Shown here: one piece after another, positions 1 through 7,505 of the stretch
Layout: each line of letters starts with the position of its first letter
How positions within the stretch are numbered: the first letter of the stretch is position 1
DNA from: an uncultured Eggerthellaceae bacterium
GTDB taxonomy: Bacteria; Actinomycetota; Coriobacteriia; Coriobacteriales; Eggerthellaceae
Assembly (NCBI GenBank): GCA_910588205.1
Contig: CAJUQK010000002.1
Location: forward strand, 1 to 64,000
Direction of reading: 5' to 3'
Length of the DNA: 64,000 nucleotides
The notes under the pieces: model-generated
Database searches by the model: none
Told to the model about the DNA's origin: nothing
The model's input: the letters and a program-made list of their open reading frames with translations, nothing else
Position numbers and translations under genes: made by a program

Positions 1-365
1 AAAAAATCCTCACCGCACTGCTGATGGGACCCTGCGGGTCCGCATCACCACTGCGGGCGGCTTGCCGCCGCATTGTCGCGCTTCGCGCGGGAGGATGTGC
101 GGCGTACAAGACTCCCTGACCAGCAGCAATCAACCGCCGCCTAACTATTCCCGCTGCTTACGCAGCGGGGTTGAGGGTTGTGGCCGGAACAGGAATGCAT
201 GGTTTTCTGGGTTGTAATGGGTTCGGGCCGAGCTAGCTCGGCCCCTACGAAACCCGTTTACGGGGCATTCTCCGGGTTGTGGCGTTGGGTCGAACACGTT
301 CGACCCCTACGGATCGTGTGTCAGGTTCCCATCGGGTGAACCATACCTGTCAGGCTGCCGTAGGG
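1..365. repeat. Long dispersed intergenic repeat, copy A
   Basis: This noncoding stretch is closely similar, in the same orientation, to positions 25308-25707. The first 60 bases are virtually identical and the rest is about 85-90% alike by eye, with small indels. It contains short palindromes such as the one at 228-245, and another near 289-305, each followed by CCCCTACG. The copy is probably cut by the window edge, because position 1 falls inside the conserved part. No convincing ORF is present. It lies just downstream of queH and may overlap that gene's transcription end. Confidence 0.85.
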
Positions 366-430
366 GGATCGGAGCAGATGCATACATCCATTTGGCATTG
401 CCATTTGGGATGAGCGCATGCCCGATGCGT

Positions 431-1186
431 CTACCCCTTTGCACGCAGAGCGTTCTTGAGAGCACGTTTGCGAGCCTGCTTGACATCGTAGCTGGCTCGT
501 TCGGCCCGTCGTTTATCCAAAGCGGCTTCCGCTTCCTTGCGCACCTCGGCGCGCGCAACCTTGCGGGCCTCCCGTTCAGCTCTCCGCGCTGATCGCCCGG
601 CATCCGCCTCGGACTTAGAGGGTAGGCATCCACAGTAGTCCTGGCGATAGAGCCCGGCCTCCTTGGAAGCTGTCATCGTTTCCGGATACAGCGGCGAATA
701 GTCCTCGAAGAACGGTTCAACGTTCGCAGCGGCACAGGCGCGCTCCAACTCCTCATGGATGATGTCCCTGTATTGGTAGGGGCTCACAGAAAGGGTGGTT
801 CCCACATGGCTGAACCCATGGCCAGCCGCATAGCGGGCCGCCTCGTTGAAGCGCAGGCGGTAGCAGGCGCGACAACGCTCCGGTGGCGGAGTCATCCCAT
901 CAGTTGAGATGCGCACTTCGACCGGAACGTCTCGTACGACATCAGCCCAGGCCTGGGGCCGATAATTGCCTTCAACGAAGGGGATCCCAAGCCCTTCGGC
1001 ATAGCTGCGGGCGGTCTGGAGGCGATGCTCGTATTCCGCTACGGGAGCGATATTGGAGTTCGCGAAATGGAGGCAGAGCTCAACCCCGCGTTGACGCAGC
1101 GTTCGCACGGGGGCCGTGGAGCAGGGACCGCAGCAGACATGAAGGAGCAGCTTTTGCGGAGGATCTTGAGGTCGAAAGGCATGCAT
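431..1186 (-). CDS. queH: Epoxyqueuosine reductase QueH
   Basis: The 251-residue protein matches the QueH (formerly DUF208) family, which reduces epoxyqueuosine to queuosine in the tRNA wobble position without cobalamin. An N-terminal CCGPC motif (Cys18, Cys19, Cys22) and two further cysteine pairs, CRAC (Cys105, Cys108) and YCGC (Cys185, Cys187), fit the Fe-S and metal ligands and redox disulfide known for the family. Residues from about 195 onward form a very basic, Arg/Lys/Ala-rich helical tail, longer than the catalytic core needs and possibly for tRNA contact. The start shows no strong ribosome binding site. The partner pathway gene tgt lies about 13 kb away on the other strand. Confidence 0.92.
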   Translation of the reverse strand: MHAFRPQDPPQKLLLHVCCGPCSTAPVRTLRQRGVELCLHFANSNIAPVAEYEHRLQTARSYAEGLGIPFVEGNYRPQAWADVVRDVPVEVRISTDGMTPPPERCRACYRLRFNEAARYAAGHGFSHVGTTLSVSPYQYRDIIHEELERACAAANVEPFFEDYSPLYPETMTASKEAGLYRQDYCGCLPSKSEADAGRSARRAEREARKVARAEVRKEAEAALDKRRAERASYDVKQARKRALKNALRAKG

Positions 1187-1258
1187 GGTTTGATGGTAGC
1201 AAGAAAGCGCCTCGATGCGAAGGGCTTTGAAGTATCAATGGGTAATCGATCGCGATCT

Positions 1259-1462
1259 TCATTCAGTAGGATGATCAGTCTGCGATATACCGGGAGCTGC
1301 GTAAGCGAGGGTGCCGCATGCAGGGCAGTGGTTCGTTTCCTTCGGGAGGGCTGTTTTGCAGAGAGGGCACAAGATCTCAGCCGCGAAATTCACATCGGCT
1401 TCAGTGGGGAGGCTGCTCATGGAGCACTTGCCGCACCGTACGCAAAATAGGCACATCGCCAC
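1259..1462 (-). CDS. Small eight-cysteine CxxC protein (zinc-ribbon-like)
   Basis: A 67-residue protein with four N-terminal cysteines spaced CxxCxxCxxC (Cys4, 7, 10, 13) followed by CPLC and CPAC pairs. The same architecture occurs in the 68-residue protein at 7104-7310, so the two are likely paralogues. The pairs could bind two zinc ions or, less likely, iron. No enzymatic domain is visible. It sits upstream of molybdoenzyme module 1 and is divergent from the LysR gene. Other multi-CxxC miniproteins in this window also lie beside molybdoenzymes, which suggests a role in the modules. That role is inference only. Confidence 0.7.
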   Translation of the reverse strand: MAMCLFCVRCGKCSMSSLPTEADVNFAAEILCPLCKTALPKETNHCPACGTLAYAAPGISQTDHPTE

Positions 1463-1669
1463 CCTCCTCTCATGGGGTGCGATGCAATCCTACTATGGGG
1501 TCATGGCTTGGTGTCATGGTACGAGCGTCCAAAAACGGAGGCATGTTTGATCGCTCTGCACTATTGCAAGTGCATGCCTCGTGCTCTTTACTAAAGGGGA
1601 GCGCTGACGCCATCAAAGCCTTTGACTGCGCCAGCATGGTGAGGCGATGTGCTCTCATGAGGAGGTTCT

Positions 1670-2605
1670 ATGCGGATCGAGCACCTCAAGGAATTCATCG
1701 TGTTCGCGCGCGTTTTGAACGTCTCGCGCGTTGCTGCAAAGCTGAATCTCTCCCAATCTACTCTGAGCCGCCACCTCTTGCAAATGGAACGGGACCTTGG
1801 TTTTCCATTGCTGGATCGTGACGGCGGAATGGAGCTCACGGCGGCTGCCATGAGCTTCCTCTCAGATGCGGAACATATCGTACGGACCTATGATACCGCG
1901 GTAGAACGGTGCATACAGCTAGCCCTCAAGACACAACAGACCCTCTTCGTCCAAGAGTACGGAGGGCACCCCAATGTATCGTCGCAGCTCTCTTCGCTCG
2001 TGAGTCGCTTGAGCGGTCGAGACGAGCTCATTGATATCGAATGGCGTAAGTTCAGTGGCTATGATGTGACCGAAGGGCTATTGGACGGGACACTGGATGT
2101 GGCGCAAACGGTCATCCATGAAAGCCGCTTCGATACCGACCGAGAGGCTTTTGAGAGCAAGGGTGTCGAAGTCTACGAACTCTATCGCGAAGGTATCGTA
2201 TATTGGATGCGAGCCGATGACCCCTTGGCGCAAAAGGGAAGCGCGGCATTGACAGAGCTCATCGATCATGCGATCGCCATGCCTTGGGGAAAGACATTCA
2301 ATCCCATGCGTGATGCCGTAAATGACCTCTATTGCTCACGGCATCTGACTCCTGCATTCGTCTATGGCAAAACCTGTTCGATCTCAGAGATGTCGTTAGG
2401 CGCTCTTGAGCATGCAGCTTGTGTTTTGCCGACGGGATCCCAGGAAGATGCTGTGCTAAGACAGCGCTCAGATATGGCGTTCGTTGAGGTGACAGATGTT
2501 GCTGCAGAGTTCGTCACGTGCATCTTGTTGCGTGTCAAGGATACAAGGCGATCAGTGAGCGCATTCCGAGAACTCCTCGTTTCTGAGATCTCTCCCGTAG
2601 AATGA
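1670..2605 (+). CDS. LysR-type transcriptional regulator
   Basis: The 311-residue protein has the classic LysR winged helix-turn-helix over residues 1-60 (motif LSQSTLSRHLLQME) followed by a periplasmic-binding-protein-like effector domain of usual length. The start is fixed by AGGAGG eight bases upstream of ATG. The gene converges on the minus-strand ferredoxin/molybdoenzyme pair and is separated from it by a terminator. It is the nearest regulator to module 1, so it probably controls that pair or the MFS gene at 5754-6995. The inducer is unknown; a phenolic substrate would fit the neighbours. Confidence 0.9.
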   Translation: MRIEHLKEFIVFARVLNVSRVAAKLNLSQSTLSRHLLQMERDLGFPLLDRDGGMELTAAAMSFLSDAEHIVRTYDTAVERCIQLALKTQQTLFVQEYGGHPNVSSQLSSLVSRLSGRDELIDIEWRKFSGYDVTEGLLDGTLDVAQTVIHESRFDTDREAFESKGVEVYELYREGIVYWMRADDPLAQKGSAALTELIDHAIAMPWGKTFNPMRDAVNDLYCSRHLTPAFVYGKTCSISEMSLGALEHAACVLPTGSQEDAVLRQRSDMAFVEVTDVAAEFVTCILLRVKDTRRSVSAFRELLVSEISPVE

Positions 2606-2678
2606 CTGCTCTGCGCGGTCAAAGGGAAGCCGTCCCGCACCGATCCATAGGAAAGCTTCGCATGCTTGAGGAGCAAAA

Positions 2679-2704
2679 AGGCTCCCTTCTGAAAAAGGGA
2701 GCCT
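2679..2704 (-). terminator. Intrinsic terminator of molybdoenzyme operon 1
   Basis: A 10-bp stem (AGGCTCCCTT at 2679-2688 pairing with 2695-2704) with a 6-base loop. Read on the minus strand it is followed by TTTTT, so it should end the 5349-2723 transcript. It may also block read-through from the convergent LysR gene. Confidence 0.85.
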
Positions 2705-2722
2705 CAGAGTAAGACGTGGGCT

Positions 2723-3061
2723 TTAGGGTCTGATGATGTAGGACATAGCCTTCTCGCTCAGCCTCTTCAGGAGCTCGTCGTAGTCTCCATATTCGATAAC
2801 CTTTGCTTGGCAGTGCATCACACAGCTGGGCTCTTCGCCACGCGAAGTCTTTTCAGCACATAAGTCGCATAGTTTAGATAGCGTGGGGATGTAGTTCCAG
2901 TTCCATGTCCCGTCATCTAGCTGCCATGGCTTGTCTTCCAGTACGCGAATTCCCCACTGATCAGCCTTGAGATCATGCTCATTGCGGCAGGCGAACTCGC
3001 AAGACCTGCAACCCGAGCAATATTCGTAATCGATGAATAATGCTTGTCCTGTCATGATCAT
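2723..3061 (-). CDS. Ferredoxin-like electron-transfer subunit of molybdoenzyme 1
   Basis: A 112-residue protein with two four-cysteine clusters: Cys15-x2-Cys18-x2-Cys21-x3-Cys25 and Cys65-x2-Cys68-x11-Cys80-x3-Cys84. These are predicted to carry two [4Fe-4S] clusters. It looks like a reduced version of the DmsB/AthS-type beta subunit, with two clusters instead of the three or four of larger relatives. Its start codon overlaps the stop of the catalytic gene (3058-3061), indicating translational coupling. There is no membrane anchor or signal, so it probably passes electrons to the catalytic subunit in the cytoplasm. Paralogues lie at 10009 and 36556. Confidence 0.9.
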   Translation of the reverse strand: MIMTGQALFIDYEYCSGCRSCEFACRNEHDLKADQWGIRVLEDKPWQLDDGTWNWNYIPTLSKLCDLCAEKTSRGEEPSCVMHCQAKVIEYGDYDELLKRLSEKAMSYIIRP

Positions 3062-5349
3062 TCCACCACCTTCTCATTCCGCTCATCTTTCGTGACGCTG
3101 CAAAGATTTGCTTTGAACGTGTCGCCGAATCCGATCTTGCCGATGTAGCCATTGGGTAGGAGGGTATTGATGTTGGATTCGTAGGCACCGAACAGGGAGG
3201 GCGCATTCGGATCCTTCTCCGGATACCACCATGCGTGCATGGCGTGTACGACGCCTGGTTGGATCGTAGGGGTGACCTGAGCGCGCTGACGGCACTCGCC
3301 GAACTGGTTTTCGATCAATACCCAGTCGCCATCCTTGATACCCAGGCGCTCGGCGTCTTCAGGGTTCATCTCAAGAAGCGGATCGGGAACCATGGCACGT
3401 AGGCTGGGAATCTGGCGGTGTTCCGAATGGAACGAGGCATAGGTGCGTGCGCCCGTAGTCAGGATCAGCGGATACTTCTCCTTGATCTTCGGATCGAGCT
3501 CCTCGTTGTAAGGCGAAAAGGGTGGTTCCATATAGAACGGGAGTGGATCCTCGCCAAAAGAGGGGAACGAAGTGGCATACAATTCGAAGCGGCCGGTAGG
3601 GGTCAGGAAGCCCACTTGCCCGTCGGGGCGCAGCATGCCCTTTTCGTACTTGCGATACACCTCTTCGGGTTGGATGATGCCGGCTTTGCGGAATTCATCG
3701 AAGGTCATGCCCTTAGGGATGACTCGTTTCTCAAGGTAGTCGATCACGCCTTCATATTGATTCCAGAATTCAGGATGCATGCGCTTGCCAAGATCGATCA
3801 TGATCTCGATGTCGCATTTGCAGTCACCCACATCAACAGCCTTGTTGATAGCTGCTTCGAAGGCAGCATTCAGACCGTAGTGGGGTTGAACATGACCATC
3901 ATGCTCTGCGAAGGTGGTGAGCGGCAGAAACACATCGGCTAGGGCCATGGCTGTGGGGTTCATGAACGGTTCCTGAGCTATTGCGAAGTCCACATCCTTT
4001 AACGCTTCGTACCAACGGTCTGGCTGTGCAGCAATAGCGCCCGATACCACGTTCGAGCTGTGGAAATAGGCCATGCGGCACTGGTAATCACCGCCTTCCA
4101 AGGCATCAAGAGTGAGATCGGGATGAGTTTGGTTCATGATCATGGAGAACCCGGGATATTCCTCGGCGCCGAGGCGCTTCTTCCAGACTTCCGGTTTCAG
4201 GATGCCAGCATCGAATCCCCAGCTTGCCATATCGCGCGCTGGGTCATCGTCGCCTGCGATGGGGGTGCCGAGCGTGCATCCGCCCGGCACGTCAAGATTG
4301 CCAGTGATGGCCATGAGGCTCAAAAGGCATTGGGCCAGTTGTACGCCATTGGGATTCTGATCCACAGCGAGACCCCAGCCCAAGGCACTGTGCTTCGCGG
4401 TTGCATACTTGGTAGCCACATCGATGATCTGCTCTTCCGGGATATTGCAGATAGAAGCTGCCCAGGAGGGTGGATACTGTTTTACGCGTTCAGCCAGATC
4501 ATCGAATCCGTAGCACCATCGATCGACGAAATCGTGATCATAAAGATCGTTCTCGATGATATGATCCAGCATGGCCAGCGCAAGCGCGGTGTCTGTGCCG
4601 GGTCGCAGCTGTACAACCTGCTCAGCGCGAGTGGCTAGCCAATGAACACGCGGATCCACTACGATGAGCTTGGTGCCACGCTTCATCAGGTCGATAACGG
4701 AATGACCCCAAAACCCATCGGGATTGGACTTCAGCGGCTCCTTGCCCCATAGCAAGATATACTTCGGTGCTTCCCAGCCGGGATGGTCGTAGCGATCCTG
4801 ATAGCGGCAGGCGTTGTCGATCTCAGGGTAGCCGCCACCCATGAGGTGAGCGGTTATGGTGGCACGAGGCCCATAGCATGACCAGCCGGACTGCGCATAA
4901 CAGGCATTCGGAGAGCCAAAGACCATGAACGCCATCAGCGGATAGTAGGTATTCGCCTGGCGGCCTGTACCTCCGAAGACGATGATGGATTCCTCGCCGT
5001 ATTCTTTGATGATCTCTTTGGCATTCTTCTCGATGATATCGTAGGCCTCATCCCAACTGATGCGTTCCCAGCGATCCTTGCCTCGATCCTCGCGTGCACG
5101 TTTCATGGGCGTGAGGATACGGTCGGGGTGGTATACGAACTCCTTCAGGGCAAGGCAGCGCGGGCAGAGCGCTCCTCGGGTGATGGGATGGGTAGGGTCA
5201 CCTTCCACTTTGGTTATCTTGCCGTCCTTCACGTGCAATTGCAGGCCGCATCCAACGGGGTGACATCCCGGAGGGGACCACGCATGGGTACGGATGATGG
5301 TCTCATCACCGTTCTCGGTCTTCCATTCGTAGCCTTCTTGTGTCTGCAT
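3058..5349 (-). CDS. Molybdopterin-dependent oxidoreductase 1 (catechol-dehydroxylase / transhydroxylase-like)
   Basis: The 763-residue protein is a DMSO-reductase-superfamily catalytic subunit. It has an N-terminal Fe-S segment, the repeated molybdopterin domains, and a C-terminal dinucleotide-binding domain with a conserved FHSEHRQIPSLR segment. The putative Fe-S ligands are Cys29, Cys34, Cys62 and Cys65, so the first cysteine of the usual CxxCxxxC motif is absent and a second follows LCPRC. The likely metal-site loop is SGWSCYGPR (154-162). There is no Tat signal. Together with a tiny ferredoxin subunit and an MFS neighbour, this resembles soluble pyrogallol transhydroxylase and the Gordonibacter-type catechol dehydroxylases. 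The substrate cannot be read from sequence. GGAGAGGAG upstream supports the start. Confidence 0.9.
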   Translation of the reverse strand: MQTQEGYEWKTENGDETIIRTHAWSPPGCHPVGCGLQLHVKDGKITKVEGDPTHPITRGALCPRCLALKEFVYHPDRILTPMKRAREDRGKDRWERISWDEAYDIIEKNAKEIIKEYGEESIIVFGGTGRQANTYYPLMAFMVFGSPNACYAQSGWSCYGPRATITAHLMGGGYPEIDNACRYQDRYDHPGWEAPKYILLWGKEPLKSNPDGFWGHSVIDLMKRGTKLIVVDPRVHWLATRAEQVVQLRPGTDTALALAMLDHIIENDLYDHDFVDRWCYGFDDLAERVKQYPPSWAASICNIPEEQIIDVATKYATAKHSALGWGLAVDQNPNGVQLAQCLLSLMAITGNLDVPGGCTLGTPIAGDDDPARDMASWGFDAGILKPEVWKKRLGAEEYPGFSMIMNQTHPDLTLDALEGGDYQCRMAYFHSSNVVSGAIAAQPDRWYEALKDVDFAIAQEPFMNPTAMALADVFLPLTTFAEHDGHVQPHYGLNAAFEAAINKAVDVGDCKCDIEIMIDLGKRMHPEFWNQYEGVIDYLEKRVIPKGMTFDEFRKAGIIQPEEVYRKYEKGMLRPDGQVGFLTPTGRFELYATSFPSFGEDPLPFYMEPPFSPYNEELDPKIKEKYPLILTTGARTYASFHSEHRQIPSLRAMVPDPLLEMNPEDAERLGIKDGDWVLIENQFGECRQRAQVTPTIQPGVVHAMHAWWYPEKDPNAPSLFGAYESNINTLLPNGYIGKIGFGDTFKANLCSVTKDERNEKVVE

Positions 5350-5753
5350 CTCTCACTCCTCTCCTGGTTTGTGGGATGGGGTATCCAATCCCCCTTGGCG
5401 CGGCATTGTAGGGACGTGGAAGCGGATGCAGCAAATGCAATGGTTGGCGAGGGGCTATGCAGGATCTGCATGGTCTGTTCGGGCATTTCATGCCGGATCC
5501 TCCCTTTTGGCATCCTGCTCAAAGGAACAACAAAGAGCGTTCGGTATGCACGATGAAAGCAGCGATCCTCCGTTCATATAATGCCCCCATCTCTTGTCTC
5601 GCATGCAATGAGGGTTGCGGCGACGTTTGACCCCCGAATCTGCAGCTCTAGCCCTCGTTGTCTTCGCGATTCCTAGGAGGTTTCGCGCGTCAAAGGACAA
5701 GGTGGCCTGTCCTCGGGCCGATCTCATTTGATCAGACAAAAAGGAGGAGAAAT
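5350..5753. promoter_or_regulatory. Divergent promoter region of module 1
   Basis: This 404-base gap separates the minus-strand molybdoenzyme from the plus-strand MFS gene, and no convincing ORF lies in it. A TATAAT hexamer at 5577-5582 may be a -10 element for the MFS gene, although no good -35 precedes it. A 6-bp inverted repeat, AGGACA/TGTCCT (5694-5699 and 5708-5713), lies about 40 bases before the MFS start and could be an operator. Regulation by the adjacent LysR protein is inference. Confidence 0.5.
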
Positions 5754-6995
5754 ATGGAAGACAATAAGCTCTACGGATACCGGTGGGTCATGCTGGTGCT
5801 TGCGTTCTTGGTACATTGCGGTCTGCAGATCGCGATCTTGATCACTATGGGTATGGGAGCGCTCATGATGGGGCCGGCCGTCGGTCTGACGATCACGGAG
5901 TTCTCTATGATTGCCACGATGCCTTATCTCACAGGTTTTTTATTCGGTCTTGTGGGTGGCGCTTGGGCGGACAGGAAGTCCATTCGTACCGTCATGATCT
6001 TTGGCTTGGCGATCGCGTCGGTGGGTGCCATCATGCGCGTGTTCAGCATGGTGTTTCCCGTCCAGCTCGTTGCAAGCTTCTTCCTGGGATTCTCGTTGGC
6101 GGCTCTGAATGCGAACTCCGCGAAGCTATTTCGCCTATGGTTCCCGGGAAAGTGGACATCTATCGCAATGGGCATCTATATCCTCGGTGCAACAGCTGGT
6201 GGTGGTGCCATCGCCATGAAGGTGGGACCGTTGCTGGAGGATCCGCAGGCTGGCTTCATCCTCGGTGCCGCCTGCACTGTTCTCAGCTTAGTTCTCTGGA
6301 TCTGCCTTGGTCGCACCTATCCCGGTGGTGAGTCTGAGGCTAGCGAGCCCATGGCCAAGTACTTCAAGGTAGTGCTCAAGAACAAATACGTGTGGATCAT
6401 CTCTATCATCATGTTCGGCGCTTTCGGTGCCAGCATCGTTGAGAATAACTTCTTGACCGCGGGCCTCGTGGAATTTACGGGTGACCCAGGCGTGGCCGGC
6501 TCTATCTCGGCTCTGAATATGATCTCAGTGGGTATCGGCGGTGTGGTCATGCCCATATTCCTTGGTCGTTTGAAGAGGCTGAAGCCCATCTTCTTTGCGG
6601 CTGCGATGTGCATGGCCATCTCTGATGTTCTGATCTTCTTGTTGCCCTACAGTGTGCTCACGTGGATCATCGTGGGCCTACAGGGTGTGTTCATGGGCGT
6701 CATCCTGCCTTTAGGCAAGACGCTCCCGGCCCTGATTCCTGGCGTCAACCCTGAGCATCTCGGTGCCGTGGGTGGTATTCAGTCGAGCTTCCAGAATCTG
6801 GGCGCTTGGATCCTTCCCGCATACATCATCGCCCCGATCGCCACGATAGTAGCAGGAGGTGCGCCATTGGCTCTCATGACTGGTGGTGCGATCGCTGTGG
6901 CCCTCGCTGGCATCTTCGTATTATTCTTGCCCAATAATACGCCTACTACCGTGCAGATCGACCCAGTCAAGGTATCAGACGATGCAGTAGCTTAG
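5754..6995 (+). CDS. Major facilitator superfamily transporter (module 1)
   Basis: A 413-residue MFS permease with about 12 hydrophobic segments and the inter-helix motif GGAWADRKSIRT after the second helix. The start is chosen at ATG 5754 because AAGGAGGAGA lies just upstream; a longer reading frame from 5658 has no ribosome binding site. It is divergent from molybdoenzyme 1 and is probably its substrate importer or product exporter. MFS genes next to soluble catechol-dehydroxylase-like enzymes are a known arrangement in gut Coriobacteriia. A strong terminator follows at 7060-7091. Confidence 0.88.
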   Translation: MEDNKLYGYRWVMLVLAFLVHCGLQIAILITMGMGALMMGPAVGLTITEFSMIATMPYLTGFLFGLVGGAWADRKSIRTVMIFGLAIASVGAIMRVFSMVFPVQLVASFFLGFSLAALNANSAKLFRLWFPGKWTSIAMGIYILGATAGGGAIAMKVGPLLEDPQAGFILGAACTVLSLVLWICLGRTYPGGESEASEPMAKYFKVVLKNKYVWIISIIMFGAFGASIVENNFLTAGLVEFTGDPGVAGSISALNMISVGIGGVVMPIFLGRLKRLKPIFFAAAMCMAISDVLIFLLPYSVLTWIIVGLQGVFMGVILPLGKTLPALIPGVNPEHLGAVGGIQSSFQNLGAWILPAYIIAPIATIVAGGAPLALMTGGAIAVALAGIFVLFLPNNTPTTVQIDPVKVSDDAVA

Positions 6996-7059
6996 GACAC
7001 CGATCGCTGCTGGATGCTCTCGTGGTGATCGGACATCTGCTCGACGGAATAGCAAGAGA

Positions 7060-7091
7060 GAAGGCCCGGTTCCTTTAGCGACCGGGCCTTC
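7060..7091 (+). terminator. Intrinsic terminator after the MFS gene
   Basis: An 11-bp perfect stem (GAAGGCCCGGT at 7060-7070 with 7081-7091) and 10-base loop follow the MFS stop. It lies before a convergent small gene, so it may work in both directions. The downstream T-tract is weak (TTCGCCTTT). Confidence 0.75.
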
Positions 7092-7103
7092 TTCGCCTTT
7101 CGC

Positions 7104-7310
7104 TCAAAAGCTCCGCTCTCTCTTGCCTCGAACCGGAGCGTGGGTATCGAAGAGCATCTCACCTGCTTTAAGGTTGCCTATGGTGCTTGCATTGCATCCT
7201 GAGCAGACGTGCTGCCCCGCTTGAATGGGAGTATTACACGTCTTGCAGACGAGTACGGTCTTGTACGAGAAGCGTCCACACCGATTGCATTGTGAGCACT
7301 GATAGCACAT
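7104..7310 (-). CDS. Small eight-cysteine CxxC protein (zinc-ribbon-like)
   Basis: A 68-residue protein with an N-terminal CxxCxxCxxC cluster (Cys2, 5, 8, 11), then CKTC and CSGC pairs. The cysteine plan is the same as in the protein at 1259-1462, so they are probably paralogues. It sits between molybdoenzyme modules 1 and 2 and converges on the MFS gene. No known catalytic domain is apparent. A structural zinc ribbon or small metal-dependent adaptor are the plain options. Confidence 0.65.
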   Translation of the reverse strand: MCYQCSQCNRCGRFSYKTVLVCKTCNTPIQAGQHVCSGCNASTIGNLKAGEMLFDTHAPVRGKRERSF

Positions 7311-7505
7311 GATCTGGCCTCCTATCGCCTCATTCCCACTCTATGCTTTGAGGTACAGCACGACATTGGGCATGACGCTCAAAACAGTCGAGCAATCCTA
7401 TCGCTATGCATCATGAGGGCTTTGAGCTGCCTCCATAGAATGATGAGTGGGGGTTCTGACGGTTGGTCGCTGCGCAAGAATGAAGAAAGAGAGAGGATGG
7501 CTTGT

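Noticed and set aside
1025..1450. A 141-codon plus-strand frame overlapping queH and the CxxC protein
   Set aside because: It is antisense to two better supported genes and lacks a ribosome binding site.
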